From: Acetatifactor sp.
GTDB taxonomy: Bacteria; Bacillota; Clostridia; Lachnospirales; Lachnospiraceae
Length of the DNA stretch: 14,871 bases
Direction: 5' to 3'
Assembly: GCA_024699575.1 (NCBI GenBank)
Contig: JAILPF010000512.1
Span: forward strand, 1-14,871
Positions within the stretch are counted from its first letter, which is position 1; each line of letters starts with the position of its first letter. Position numbers and translations under genes: made by a program. A model generated the notes under the pieces. That model was not told where the DNA came from. It made no database searches and was given only the letters and a program-made list of their open reading frames with translations. Positions 6,806-14,576 of the stretch are shown here, one piece after another.

Positions 6806-9800
6806 AACCATTTTTTGAAGTGTTCCCATCATTACAACTGAAGAATCCTGCGAATGACATTATGAAACAGTCGCAGATAGAGAGAATATCCATAACAAAG
6901 CAAAAGGATTATCTCAGAGTTTATCTGTTTAGTACCCATCTGATTCAGAAGGATATTATATGGAATGTTGAAAGTGAGATTAAGAAGCAGCTGTTTGAAA
7001 ATGAGAATATGTCCGTGAAGGTATTTGAGCACTTCGAACTGTCTGCACAGTATAATCCGGAAAAATTAATGGATATTTATCGGGAGAGTATTCTGGCTGA
7101 ACTAAGAGAATACAGCCATATTGAATACAATGCGTTTAAGACTGCGGACATTGCTTATCCGGAGGAGAACAAGATTTTACTTACAATAGAGGATACTGTC
7201 TTAAACCGGAGCAAAGAAGAAGAACTGGTACGTATTCTGGAGAAAGTTTTCGGGCAGCGGTGTGGTTTCCGGGTTCAGGTTCATGTGGATTACAAGGAGA
7301 GCATCTGTGGAAAATATGAAGCGGATGATGCTCTGAAAATTCAGATGAAGGTTGCAGAAATATATAATCGAGTGAAGGGCGCAGAATCGGAGCAGGCACC
7401 GGAGGAACCAAAAGAAACTGCTGATACGAAAGAGAAAAAGGCGGAGGAAAAGAAAGACACAGACAACAAGTCTAAATATTTCCGACCGCTCAAAAAATCC
7501 GATAATCCGGATGTTATTTATGGCCGGGATTTCGAAGAGGAAGCGATGCGAATCGAAGAAATAATCGGTGAGATGGGTGAGGTGGTTATCCGCGGTCAGG
7601 TGATAAGCGCAGAACTGCAGGAGCTTCGAAATGAGAAAACAATCCTGAAGTTTGATGTGACGGATTTTACAGACACGATGACAGTGAAAATCTTTTTGAG
7701 AAACGATCAGGTTTCGGAAGTCGCTCCTGAAATCAAACCCGGTGTATTTATTAAGGTAAAAGGTATGAGCATGATGGACAGGTTCGACCACGAGCTGACC
7801 ATCGGCTCTATTGCCGGTATTAAAAAGATTCCGAATTTTACTTCGGTCAGAATGGACACGGCGCCGCACAAACGCGTGGAACTCCATTGCCATACCAAGA
7901 TGAGTGATATGGATGGCGTTTCGGAGGCAAAAGACATAGTTAAGAGGGCATTTAAGTGGGGGCATCGAGCAATTGCGATAACGGACCATGGTGTGGTACA
8001 GAGCTTCACAGACGCCAATCATCTATGGGATGATTTGTGGAAAGAGGAGAAAGCCAAAAGGATTGAAGCCGGAGACGAACATCCTGATAAACAGGATTTC
8101 TTTAAGGTGATTTATGGATGCGAAGCATATCTTGTGGACGATTTAAAAGAAATCGTCACCGGTGATAAAGGACAGGATTTACAGGAAGACTATGTTGTTT
8201 TTGATATTGAGACGACAGGCTTTTCCCCTGTGAGCAATCGGATTATAGAAATCGGAGCGGTTAAAGTTTGTGGGGGAGAGATTACGGACAGGTATTCTAC
8301 TTTTGTAAATCCAAATGTTCCCATCCCTTATGAAATTGAACAACTGACATCTATCCGGGATGACATGGTGGTAGATTCCCCGATGATTGATGTGATTCTA
8401 CCTGAATTTTTGGAATTTTGCAGAGGCTGCGTTCTGGTGGCACATAATGCCAGCTTCGATATGAGTTTTATTTTGGAGAACGCAAAGAGACAAGGTATTT
8501 CCACAGATTTTACCTATGTCGATACGGTCGCACTGGCAAGAGTGCTTCTTCCGGGACAGAGCAAGCACACGCTGGATGCTGTTGCCAAAACCTTGGGGGT
8601 TTCGCTCGAAAACCATCACCGGGCAGTGGATGATGCGGAAGCTACAGCTCATATTTTTGTGAAATTCATCAAGATGTTAAATGAGGATGGAATCAATACT
8701 CTTGCACAGGTGAATGCCCTTGGCGCGGACAGCATCGAGGCAGTTAGAAAGCTCCCTTCCTATCATGCAATTATTTTAGCGAAAAACGATATGGGACGTA
8801 CCAATCTTTACAGACTGGTGTCGCAGTCTCATCTGACTTATTTTAATAAACGCCCCAAAATTCCCAAGAGTCTTATCATGAAGTACCGAGAGGGACTGAT
8901 TTTGGGAAGCGCCTGTGAAGCGGGTGAATTGTACAGGGCACTTTTGGACGGACAGTCTGATACACAAATTGCAAGGCTCGTAAGATTCTATGACTATTTG
9001 GAGATTCAGCCCTGTGGAAATAACCAGTTTATGATTGCTTCGGAAAAAGTGAGAAGTGTTCAGTCCATAGAGGATATCCAGAATATCAACCGCAGGATTG
9101 TCGCGCTGGGCGAACAGTTCCATAAGCCGGTGGTTGCCACATGTGATGTTCACTTCCTTGACCCTGAGGATGAGATATACAGGCGTATTATTATGGCGGG
9201 GAAAGGGTTTTCCGACGCGGATGACCAGGCACCGCTGTATTTACACACTACCGAGGAAATGTTGGATGAATTTTCCTATCTTGGAAGTGACAAAGCGTAT
9301 GAAATCGTGGTAAAAAACACAAATATGATTGCGGACATGATAGAGACAATTGCTCCGGTGCGTCCTGATAAGTGTCCACCTGTTATCGCGGACAGTGATA
9401 AGACTCTGACGGAAATCTGCTACAACAGAGCTCATGAATTGTATGGCCCGGACCTGCCGGAAATCGTTGAGGCGAGACTGAAAAAAGAGCTTCATTCCAT
9501 TATTTCGAACGGATTTGCCGTAATGTATATTATTGCACAGAAACTGGTGTGGAAATCTGTTGAGGATGGTTATCTGGTGGGTTCCAGAGGATCTGTCGGC
9601 AGCTCGTTTGTAGCCACTATGGCAGGAATCACAGAGGTAAATCCGCTCAGTCCTCACTATTATTGTACAGAGTGCCATTATGTGGATTTTGATAGTGATG
9701 AGGTGAAGGCTTATGCCGGAAAAGCCGGTGTGGATATGCCGGATAAGGTGTGCCCTGTCTGCGGAAAGCCTCTGCATAAGGACGGGTTTGATATCCCTTT

Positions 9801-11331
9801 TGAAACATTCCTTGGATTTAAGGGAGATAAGGAGCCGGATATCGACTTGAACTTCTCGGGAGAATATCAGTCCAAAGCTCATAAATACACGGAGGTTATT
9901 TTCGGCGCCGGGCAGACTTTCCGTGCGGGAACGATTGCAACACTGGCAGACAAGACGGCCTTCGGATATGTGAAAAACTATTTTGAAGAGCGGGGAAAAC
10001 ATAAGCGTACCAGTGAAATCAACAGAATTACTGTGGGATGTACCGGTATCCGACGAAGTACAGGACAGCATCCGGGAGGAATAGTGGTACTTCCTCTGGG
10101 ACAGGATATCAATTCCTTTACCCCGGTTCAACATCCTGCGAACGATATGACGACGAGTACCATCACAACCCACTTCGACTATCACTCTATTGACCATAAC
10201 CTTTTGAAACTGGATATTCTGGGGCACGATGATCCTACGATGATTCGTATGCTGCAGGATATGACCGGGAGGGATCCACTGACGATTCCTCTGGATGGGC
10301 AGGATGTAATGAGCCTATTCCAGAATACGGATGCTCTTGGTATCACGCCCAGTCAGATTGGGGGAACCAAGCTTGGCGCGTTGGGAATACCGGAGTTCGG
10401 TACGGATTTCGCTATGCAGATGGTTATTGATGCGCAGCCGAAATCTTTTTCGGATTTGGTGCGCATCTCCGGACTGTCTCATGGAACCGATGTTTGGCTG
10501 GGAAATGCACAGACTTTGATTCAGGAGGGGATAGCCACTATTTCAACGGCTATTTGTACCCGTGATGATATTATGACGTATCTGATTGGCAAGGGAGTTG
10601 AATCGGAACGTTCCTTTAAGATTATGGAGGCAGTTCGAAAAGGAATTGTTGCCAAGGGGAAATGCGGACAGTGGGAAGAATGGAAGCAGGACATGCTGGA
10701 TCACGATGTGCCGCAATGGTATATTGATTCCTGCCAGAAGATTAAATATATGTTCCCTAAGGCACATGCAGCGGCATATGTTATGATGGCGTGGCGAATT
10801 GCGTACTGTAAAATACATTATCCTTTGGCGTACTATGGCGCATTTTTCAGCGTGCGTGCAAAGGCATTCTCCTATGAATTAATGTGCCAGGGACAAAACC
10901 ACCTGGAGGCAATCATGGCAGACTATAAACGCAGGATGGAGGCGGTCTCCAATAAAGAAGCGGGAGCTGTCCCTTTGTCCAACAAAGAAAAAGATGCATA
11001 CGGGGATATGAGAATTGTACAGGAAATGTATGCCCGTGGATTTGAATTTGAACCGGTGGATATATTTAGGGCGCATTCCAGATTGTTCCAGATTGTTGAC
11101 GGGAAGCTGATGCCGTCCCTAAGCAGTATTGATGGATTGGGAGAGAAGGCTGCTGATGCAATAGTCGAAGCGGCTAAGGATGGTCCCTTTTTGTCGAAGG
11201 ATGATTTCAGAGCTAGAACGAAAGTGTCAAAGACTGTTGTAGAGCTGATGTCATCCTTGAATCTGCTTGGGGATTTGCCGGAATCAAACCAGATAAGTCT
11301 TTTTGACTTTGTTTCTGATGCGGTTTTTTAA
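6802..11331 (+). CDS. polC: DNA polymerase III alpha subunit, Gram-positive PolC type
   Basis: PolC is the main replicative DNA polymerase of low-GC Gram-positives, with built-in proofreading. From ATG 6802 the protein has 1509 residues, a normal length. An N-terminal domain (1-190) leads to a highly charged linker (194-224). An OB-fold lies at about 255-345 (VVIRGQVISAELQEL). The PHP domain begins at H362-C-H364 and includes TDHG (394-397). The inserted DnaQ-type exonuclease has D468 and E470 (VFDIETTG) and H606/D611 (HRAVDDAEA). The polymerase core has VGSRGSVGSS (926-935), a zinc site C955/C958/C984/C987 and palm aspartates D1013 and D1015 (DIDLNFSGE). The C-terminal QISLFDF (1497-1503) looks like a beta-clamp binding motif. 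The start overlaps the ispG stop (ATGA) and has no Shine-Dalgarno at proper spacing, since AAAGGAAG lies 16 nt away. A TTG at 6796 is a less likely start. Confidence 0.97.
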   Translation: MKPFFEVFPSLQLKNPANDIMKQSQIERISITKQKDYLRVYLFSTHLIQKDIIWNVESEIKKQLFENENMSVKVFEHFELSAQYNPEKLMDIYRESILAELREYSHIEYNAFKTADIAYPEENKILLTIEDTVLNRSKEEELVRILEKVFGQRCGFRVQVHVDYKESICGKYEADDALKIQMKVAEIYNRVKGAESEQAPEEPKETADTKEKKAEEKKDTDNKSKYFRPLKKSDNPDVIYGRDFEEEAMRIEEIIGEMGEVVIRGQVISAELQELRNEKTILKFDVTDFTDTMTVKIFLRNDQVSEVAPEIKPGVFIKVKGMSMMDRFDHELTIGSIAGIKKIPNFTSVRMDTAPHKRVELHCHTKMSDMDGVSEAKDIVKRAFKWGHRAIAITDHGVVQSFTDANHLWDDLWKEEKAKRIEAGDEHPDKQDFFKVIYGCEAYLVDDLKEIVTGDKGQDLQEDYVVFDIETTGFSPVSNRIIEIGAVKVCGGEITDRYSTFVNPNVPIPYEIEQLTSIRDDMVVDSPMIDVILPEFLEFCRGCVLVAHNASFDMSFILENAKRQGISTDFTYVDTVALARVLLPGQSKHTLDAVAKTLGVSLENHHRAVDDAEATAHIFVKFIKMLNEDGINTLAQVNALGADSIEAVRKLPSYHAIILAKNDMGRTNLYRLVSQSHLTYFNKRPKIPKSLIMKYREGLILGSACEAGELYRALLDGQSDTQIARLVRFYDYLEIQPCGNNQFMIASEKVRSVQSIEDIQNINRRIVALGEQFHKPVVATCDVHFLDPEDEIYRRIIMAGKGFSDADDQAPLYLHTTEEMLDEFSYLGSDKAYEIVVKNTNMIADMIETIAPVRPDKCPPVIADSDKTLTEICYNRAHELYGPDLPEIVEARLKKELHSIISNGFAVMYIIAQKLVWKSVEDGYLVGSRGSVGSSFVATMAGITEVNPLSPHYYCTECHYVDFDSDEVKAYAGKAGVDMPDKVCPVCGKPLHKDGFDIPFETFLGFKGDKEPDIDLNFSGEYQSKAHKYTEVIFGAGQTFRAGTIATLADKTAFGYVKNYFEERGKHKRTSEINRITVGCTGIRRSTGQHPGGIVVLPLGQDINSFTPVQHPANDMTTSTITTHFDYHSIDHNLLKLDILGHDDPTMIRMLQDMTGRDPLTIPLDGQDVMSLFQNTDALGITPSQIGGTKLGALGIPEFGTDFAMQMVIDAQPKSFSDLVRISGLSHGTDVWLGNAQTLIQEGIATISTAICTRDDIMTYLIGKGVESERSFKIMEAVRKGIVAKGKCGQWEEWKQDMLDHDVPQWYIDSCQKIKYMFPKAHAAAYVMMAWRIAYCKIHYPLAYYGAFFSVRAKAFSYELMCQGQNHLEAIMADYKRRMEAVSNKEAGAVPLSNKEKDAYGDMRIVQEMYARGFEFEPVDIFRAHSRLFQIVDGKLMPSLSSIDGLGEKAADAIVEAAKDGPFLSKDDFRARTKVSKTVVELMSSLNLLGDLPESNQISLFDFVSDAVF

Positions 11332-11346
11332 CTTTTTTTAAACCTG

Positions 11347-11380
11347 AAATCCGCAAAACACTGGACTTTTGGATTTTTCT
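11347..11380 (+). terminator. Weak terminator candidate after polC
   Basis: AAATCC (11347-11352) pairs with GGATTT (11371-11376). AAAA (11355-11358) pairs with TTTT (11367-11370), leaving a 2-nt bulge and an 8-nt loop. A short T-rich tail (TTTTTCT) overlaps and follows the 3' arm. The stem is A/T-rich, so strength is doubtful. Confidence 0.35.
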
Positions 11381-11412
11381 AAAAAAAATTGTATAAATTT
11401 TTAAAAAAATAC

Positions 11413-11441
11413 TTGCAATTTTTTATGACATGTATTACTAT
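11413..11441 (+). promoter_or_regulatory. Promoter of the tRNA-Glu gene
   Basis: TTGCAA (11413-11418) and TACTAT (11436-11441) are 17 bp apart in an A/T-rich stretch. Transcription would start near 11448, giving a leader of about 37 nt before the mature tRNA. That leader can fold a small CCGC-AGAT-GCGG hairpin (11451-11462) and would be removed by RNase P. Confidence 0.65.
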
Positions 11442-11484
11442 ATACAAGTACCGCAGATGCGGAAGCGTCAGCGGCCTTGTAAAT

Positions 11485-11556
11485 GGCTGATTGGTCAAGC
11501 GGTTAAGACGCCGCCCTCTCACGGCGGAAACAGGGGTTCGATTCCCCTATCAGCTG
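11485..11556 (+). tRNA. tRNA-Glu (anticodon CTC)
   Basis: A complete cloverleaf can be drawn by hand. The acceptor stem is GGCTGAT (11485-11491) with ATCAGCT (11549-11555), including one G-U pair at the end. The D stem is GTC/GAC. The anticodon stem CCGCC/GGCGG encloses the loop CTCTCAC, whose anticodon CTC (11518-11520) reads GAG. A 4-nt variable region precedes the T arm AGGGG-TTCGATT-CCCCT. The discriminator base is G11556. The 3' CCA is not encoded (CTA follows), so CCA must be added after transcription. It is a single tRNA with its own promoter and terminator. Confidence 0.96.
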
Positions 11557-11600
11557 CTAACTGTTGATTTGAAAAAATTAAACAGCCCAACCCGAAAATG

Positions 11601-11639
11601 CGTGTGGCTTCTGGATTTCCAGTTCCACATGTTTTTTTT
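11601..11639 (+). terminator. Intrinsic terminator of the tRNA-Glu unit
   Basis: A 7-bp outer stem CGTGTGG/CCACATG (one G-U pair) and an inner stem CTGG/CCAG with loop ATTT are separated by a small internal loop. Eight T residues (11632-11639) follow at once. This is a textbook rho-independent terminator for the tRNA transcript. Confidence 0.88.
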
Positions 11640-11694
11640 CGCCTAAATAACAATTTGATGTATACAAAAAGAAAAAGGGAGATTGTAACAAACA

Positions 11695-12195
11695 ATGAGA
11701 TTTATTTTGAACTCAAAAGAGATGGTTATGTCAGACAGCGCAGTAAATGATTTTATCGCAAATTATCCGCAGACGATGCAGATTACTTTCTTGGAGCCAG
11801 GAGAAGTTCACCTCAGCAAAACAGATCATCCGGTATTGTTGAGTTATACTCCAAATACCCATCCTCTTCAAAGTGCGATTAGACGTGAGCGAAGACTTTT
11901 GTTTGAACAGCCTGAAGTGAACGAAGAGAAACGCTTTAAAATTGTGGTTGGCGGTGATGCTGTGGTTGATGTTTCAGGACATGTTGAAGTGGAAGTCATG
12001 GATAAAGCTGTTGTTAACTCATATGGACATGCTAAAATTACCGTGAGAGATACAGCGAGAGTCAGAGCAACGGTGGATGATGAAGTAGAGGCTTTTGACA
12101 ATGCAACCGTAGTAGCTAAATCCAATGCTGTGGTCTGCCTTCACGATAGCGCAACGGCTAAGTTATCTCAAAATGCAAGATTACAAACGGCTTAA
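11695..12195 (+). CDS. Small protein with ten tandem 8-residue repeats, probable beta-solenoid
   Basis: I do not recognise a named family for this 166-residue protein. Residues 1-85 are a non-repetitive N-terminal domain rich in beta-type sequence (MRFILNSKEMVM, then QITFLEPGEVHL). Residues 86-165 split into ten consecutive octads with the rough pattern x-(D/G)-x-A-x-V-x-(V/A), for example GGDAVVDV, SGHVEVEV, RDTARVRA, FDNATVVA and HDSATAKL. Similar AxV octads occur in some phage and gut-bacterial proteins and suggest a narrow beta-helix with alternating inward Ala/Val; that fold is inferred. There is no signal peptide, membrane segment or visible catalytic motif. GGGAG (11677-11681) lies 13 nt before the ATG, a long spacing. 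A possible -10 box TATACA (11661-11666) sits only 34 bp upstream of the ATG with no good -35. A later ATG at 11722 is possible but has no better ribosome site. Confidence 0.7.
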   Translation: MRFILNSKEMVMSDSAVNDFIANYPQTMQITFLEPGEVHLSKTDHPVLLSYTPNTHPLQSAIRRERRLLFEQPEVNEEKRFKIVVGGDAVVDVSGHVEVEVMDKAVVNSYGHAKITVRDTARVRATVDDEVEAFDNATVVAKSNAVVCLHDSATAKLSQNARLQTA

Positions 12196-12252
12196 AATAG
12201 GAAATAAGTCTTAGACAGAATTGATAAAAACACTAAAATATATAGAAATGTA

Positions 12253-12281
12253 TTGCGTCACCTTATCTTTTGGTGTATAGT
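12253..12281 (+). promoter_or_regulatory. Promoter of topA
   Basis: TTGCGT (12253-12258) and TATAGT (12276-12281) are 17 bp apart. Transcription would begin near 12288, directly before a hairpin at 12291-12312. The -35 matches consensus at three of six bases and the -10 at five of six. Confidence 0.55.
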
Positions 12282-12290
12282 GTTTCACGA

Positions 12291-12312
12291 TTACCACGCT
12301 TTGGTGTGGTAA
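12291..12312 (+). promoter_or_regulatory. 5'-terminal hairpin in the topA leader
   Basis: A 9-bp stem TTACCACGC/GTGTGGTAA with one G-U pair closes a TTTG loop. It lies between the predicted transcript start and the ribosome site (about 15 nt before it) and is not followed by T residues, so it is not a terminator. Hairpins at the very 5' end often protect mRNA. As DNA, the TTACCAC/GTGGTAA arms could also be a protein site. Confidence 0.55.
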
Positions 12313-12327
12313 AGTAGAAATCAGAAA

Positions 12328-12333
12328 TGAGGA
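12328..12333 (+). promoter_or_regulatory. Shine-Dalgarno that fixes the topA start at 12339
   Basis: TGAGGA (12328-12333) is 5 nt before ATG 12339 and overlaps an earlier in-frame ATG at 12327. From 12339 the protein begins MAKYLVIVES, the normal start of bacterial topoisomerase I. Confidence 0.75.
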
Positions 12334-12338
12334 AAACT

Positions 12339-14399
12339 ATGGCAAAATATTTAGTTATCGTAGAGTCACCTGCAAAGGTGAAGACCATAAAGAAGTTTCT
12401 GGGATCCAATTATGAAGTGGCAGCCAGCAATGGACATGTGCGCGATCTGCCTAAGAGTCAGCTTGGAATCGATGTGGAACATGATTTTGAGCCCAAATAT
12501 ATCACCATTCGTGGCAAGGGAGATATTCTTGCCAATCTGCGTAAAGAAGTTAAAAAAGCTGAAAAAATATATCTGGCAACCGACCCTGATAGAGAGGGGG
12601 AGGCTATTTCATGGCATCTGTATTTTGCGTTAAAGCTGGAAGATAAAAAAGTTTATCGTATTACGTTTAATGAGATTACAAAGAATGCTGTGAAAGAATC
12701 GTTGAAAAATGCCAGAGAAATTGATATGAATCTTGTGGATGCCCAGCAGGCCAGAAGAATGCTCGATCGTATGGTGGGCTATCGTATTTCTCCGCTCTTA
12801 TGGGCAAAAATTAAAAGAGGTTTGAGTGCAGGACGCGTGCAGTCGGTTGCACTTCGGATTATCTGTGACAGAGAGGCGGAAATTGATGCGTTTATTCCTG
12901 AGGAATACTGGTCTTTGGATGTTCAATTGAAAGCAAAGGGTGAAAAGCAGCCTATTGTTGCGAAGTATTACGGCTCAAAAGAAGAGAAGAAAACAGTGAA
13001 AACCCAAGAGGAGATGGATAAACTTTTAACCTCTTTGAAGGGTGCGGAATATAAAGTTGCAGAAGTGAAAAAGGGAGAACGAGTGAAGAAAGCACCACTT
13101 CCTTTTACTACATCCACTTTGCAGCAGGAGGCAAGTAAGGTTCTGAATTTCTCAACACAGAAAACAATGCGCCTTGCGCAGCAACTGTATGAAGGTGTTG
13201 ATATCAAAGGGGAAGGCACGGTAGGTCTGATTACTTATCTTCGTACAGATTCCACCCGTATCTCTGATGAAGCCAGACAGATGGCACATGATTACATTTT
13301 GAACCATTACGATGCATCCTATCTGGCGGAGGAAGCCGGCGAGAAGAAGAATGGTCAAAAAATCCAGGATGCGCACGAGGCAATTCGTCCCACAGACTTA
13401 AACAGAATGCCGATTGCGGTAAAAGAACAATTGCCCAGAGATTTGTTCCGTTTATATCAGTTGATATGGAAAAGATTCCTTGCAAGCAGGATGAGCCCTG
13501 CAAAATATGAGACAACGTCGGTCAAAATTCAGGCTGCGGACAGTCTTTTTACCATGTCTGCATCCAGAATGTTGTTTGAGGGCTTTATGAGCGTATATGT
13601 CCAGGAGGACGAGAAAGAAGAAGAAAATAAGCTATCCGGTGAACTCACAAAAGATAGCGTTCTGGAATATCTTTCCGCTGACCCCAAGCAACATTTTACC
13701 CAGCCGCCGGCTCATTATACAGAGGCTTCCCTTGTGCGTGCGCTTGAGGAACTGGGGATCGGACGTCCCAGCACCTATGCTCCGACGATTACAACGATTC
13801 TTGGCAGAAGATATATTACCAAAGAAAATAAGAATCTGTATGTGACAGAACTTGGCGAGGTTGTCAATGCCATGATGCTGAAAGCCTTTCCGAGTATTGT
13901 GGATGTGAATTTTACGGCCAATATGGAAGCGCTTCTGGATGGAATTGCAGATGGAACAGTGAAGTGGAAAACAGTTGTCTCCAATTTCTATCCTGATTTG
14001 GAGGAAGCGGTCAAGAAGGCTGAAAAGGATTTGAGTGAAGTAAAAGTTGCAGATGAAGTATCAGATGAGAAATGCGATGTCTGCGGACGAAATATGGTAA
14101 TCAAATATGGACCACATGGACGTTTCCTGGCCTGCCCTGGGTTCCCGGATTGCCGTAATACAAAACCATATTTAGAAAAGATTGGTGTCGAATGTCCTAA
14201 GTGTGGCAAAGATATTGTCTTAAGAAAATCCAAGAAGGGCAGAAAATATTTTGGTTGCATCGATAATCCTGATTGCGATTTTATGGTTTGGCAGAAGCCG
14301 TCACAGGAAAAGTGTCCTAAATGTGGAGCTTTACTGCTGGAAAAAGGCAATAAACTTGTCTGTATGAATGAAAAATGCGGACATGTCCAGCCGAAATAA
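12339..14399 (+). CDS. topA: DNA topoisomerase I (type IA, omega protein)
   Basis: TopA relaxes negative supercoils by a single-strand break with a 5'-phosphotyrosine intermediate. The protein is 686 residues, usual for Firmicutes. The TOPRIM domain carries E9 (VIVES) and the metal-binding DPDREGE with D82, D84 and E86. The active-site tyrosine is Y300 in ITYLRTDSTRIS, with R302 next to it. HEAIRPTD and GIGRPSTYAP mark the type IA core. Three C-terminal zinc-ribbon modules start at C579/C582 (CDVCGRNM), then CPKCGKDI, then CPKCGALL near the end. All catalytic residues are present. It has its own promoter and leader hairpin, so it is probably its own transcription unit. In other Firmicutes it commonly sits next to dprA; here it is about 6.7 kb downstream of it. 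A T-run follows the stop codon at once, but I see no good stem before it. Confidence 0.97.
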   Translation: MAKYLVIVESPAKVKTIKKFLGSNYEVAASNGHVRDLPKSQLGIDVEHDFEPKYITIRGKGDILANLRKEVKKAEKIYLATDPDREGEAISWHLYFALKLEDKKVYRITFNEITKNAVKESLKNAREIDMNLVDAQQARRMLDRMVGYRISPLLWAKIKRGLSAGRVQSVALRIICDREAEIDAFIPEEYWSLDVQLKAKGEKQPIVAKYYGSKEEKKTVKTQEEMDKLLTSLKGAEYKVAEVKKGERVKKAPLPFTTSTLQQEASKVLNFSTQKTMRLAQQLYEGVDIKGEGTVGLITYLRTDSTRISDEARQMAHDYILNHYDASYLAEEAGEKKNGQKIQDAHEAIRPTDLNRMPIAVKEQLPRDLFRLYQLIWKRFLASRMSPAKYETTSVKIQAADSLFTMSASRMLFEGFMSVYVQEDEKEEENKLSGELTKDSVLEYLSADPKQHFTQPPAHYTEASLVRALEELGIGRPSTYAPTITTILGRRYITKENKNLYVTELGEVVNAMMLKAFPSIVDVNFTANMEALLDGIADGTVKWKTVVSNFYPDLEEAVKKAEKDLSEVKVADEVSDEKCDVCGRNMVIKYGPHGRFLACPGFPDCRNTKPYLEKIGVECPKCGKDIVLRKSKKGRKYFGCIDNPDCDFMVWQKPSQEKCPKCGALLLEKGNKLVCMNEKCGHVQPK

Positions 14400-14448
14400 A
14401 TATTTTTTTTGAAAAATTAGAGAAAAAGTACCATTTTTTTTTAGGGTA

Positions 14449-14457
14449 TGATATAAT
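14449..14457 (+). promoter_or_regulatory. Extended -10 promoter for the last gene
   Basis: TG-A-TATAAT (14449-14457) is a perfect extended -10 element. The -35 position (TACCAT, 14429-14434) is poor, which extended -10 promoters tolerate. Transcription would start near 14464, giving a leader of about 110 nt. Confidence 0.65.
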
Positions 14458-14467
14458 GAACTAAAAA

Positions 14468-14505
14468 AGAAAACAGATGGCGTATTTATGCGACATTTGT
14501 TTTCT
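14468..14505 (+). promoter_or_regulatory. Leader hairpin upstream of the last gene
   Basis: A 12-bp stem (14468-14479 with 14494-14505, one G-U pair) continues past a small G/A mismatch into CGTA-TTTA-TGCG. It begins a few bases after the predicted transcript start. The tail after it (GTGTTTACGG) is not a clean T-run, so termination is doubtful. It matches no riboswitch class that I recognise. Confidence 0.5.
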
Positions 14506-14550
14506 GTGTTTACGGAAATGTTAACTTTGATGATATGGCTATAGCGGAAC

Positions 14551-14576
14551 ATGGCATTAATAAGGGGAATGCGCAT
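14551..14576 (+). promoter_or_regulatory. Start-codon hairpin with Shine-Dalgarno in the loop
   Basis: ATGGCATT (14551-14558) can pair with AATGC-g-CAT (14568-14576) with one bulged base. The 9-nt loop AATAAGGGG holds the Shine-Dalgarno, and the stem covers two bases of the start codon at 14575. This could tune translation. Stability was judged by eye only. Confidence 0.35.

Noticed and set aside
7201..8022. 273-codon open frame on the - strand inside polC
   Set aside because: It is antisense to the conserved OB-fold and PHP coding sequence, its translation is rich in Cys, His, Phe and Arg like a shadow frame, and no family is recognisable.
9241..10227. 328-codon open frame on the - strand inside polC
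   Set aside because: It lies opposite the conserved polymerase core, with no recognisable domain. Codon bias of the polC strand explains the lack of stops.
11485..11556. tRNA-Glu as a possible integration site for a mobile element
   Set aside because: I saw no second copy of the tRNA 3' end, no integrase and no phage genes. A clean terminator follows the tRNA.
11950..12189. Octad repeats read as a DNA tandem repeat or CRISPR-like array
   Set aside because: The 24-bp periods are poorly conserved at the DNA level. The pattern exists only in the protein, with no identical repeats or spacers.
14379..14388. 10-bp palindrome GGACATGTCC near the topA stop, followed by a T-run at 14403-14410
   Set aside because: It lies inside the last zinc-ribbon codons. 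As an RNA hairpin its loop would be too small, so I do not call it a terminator.
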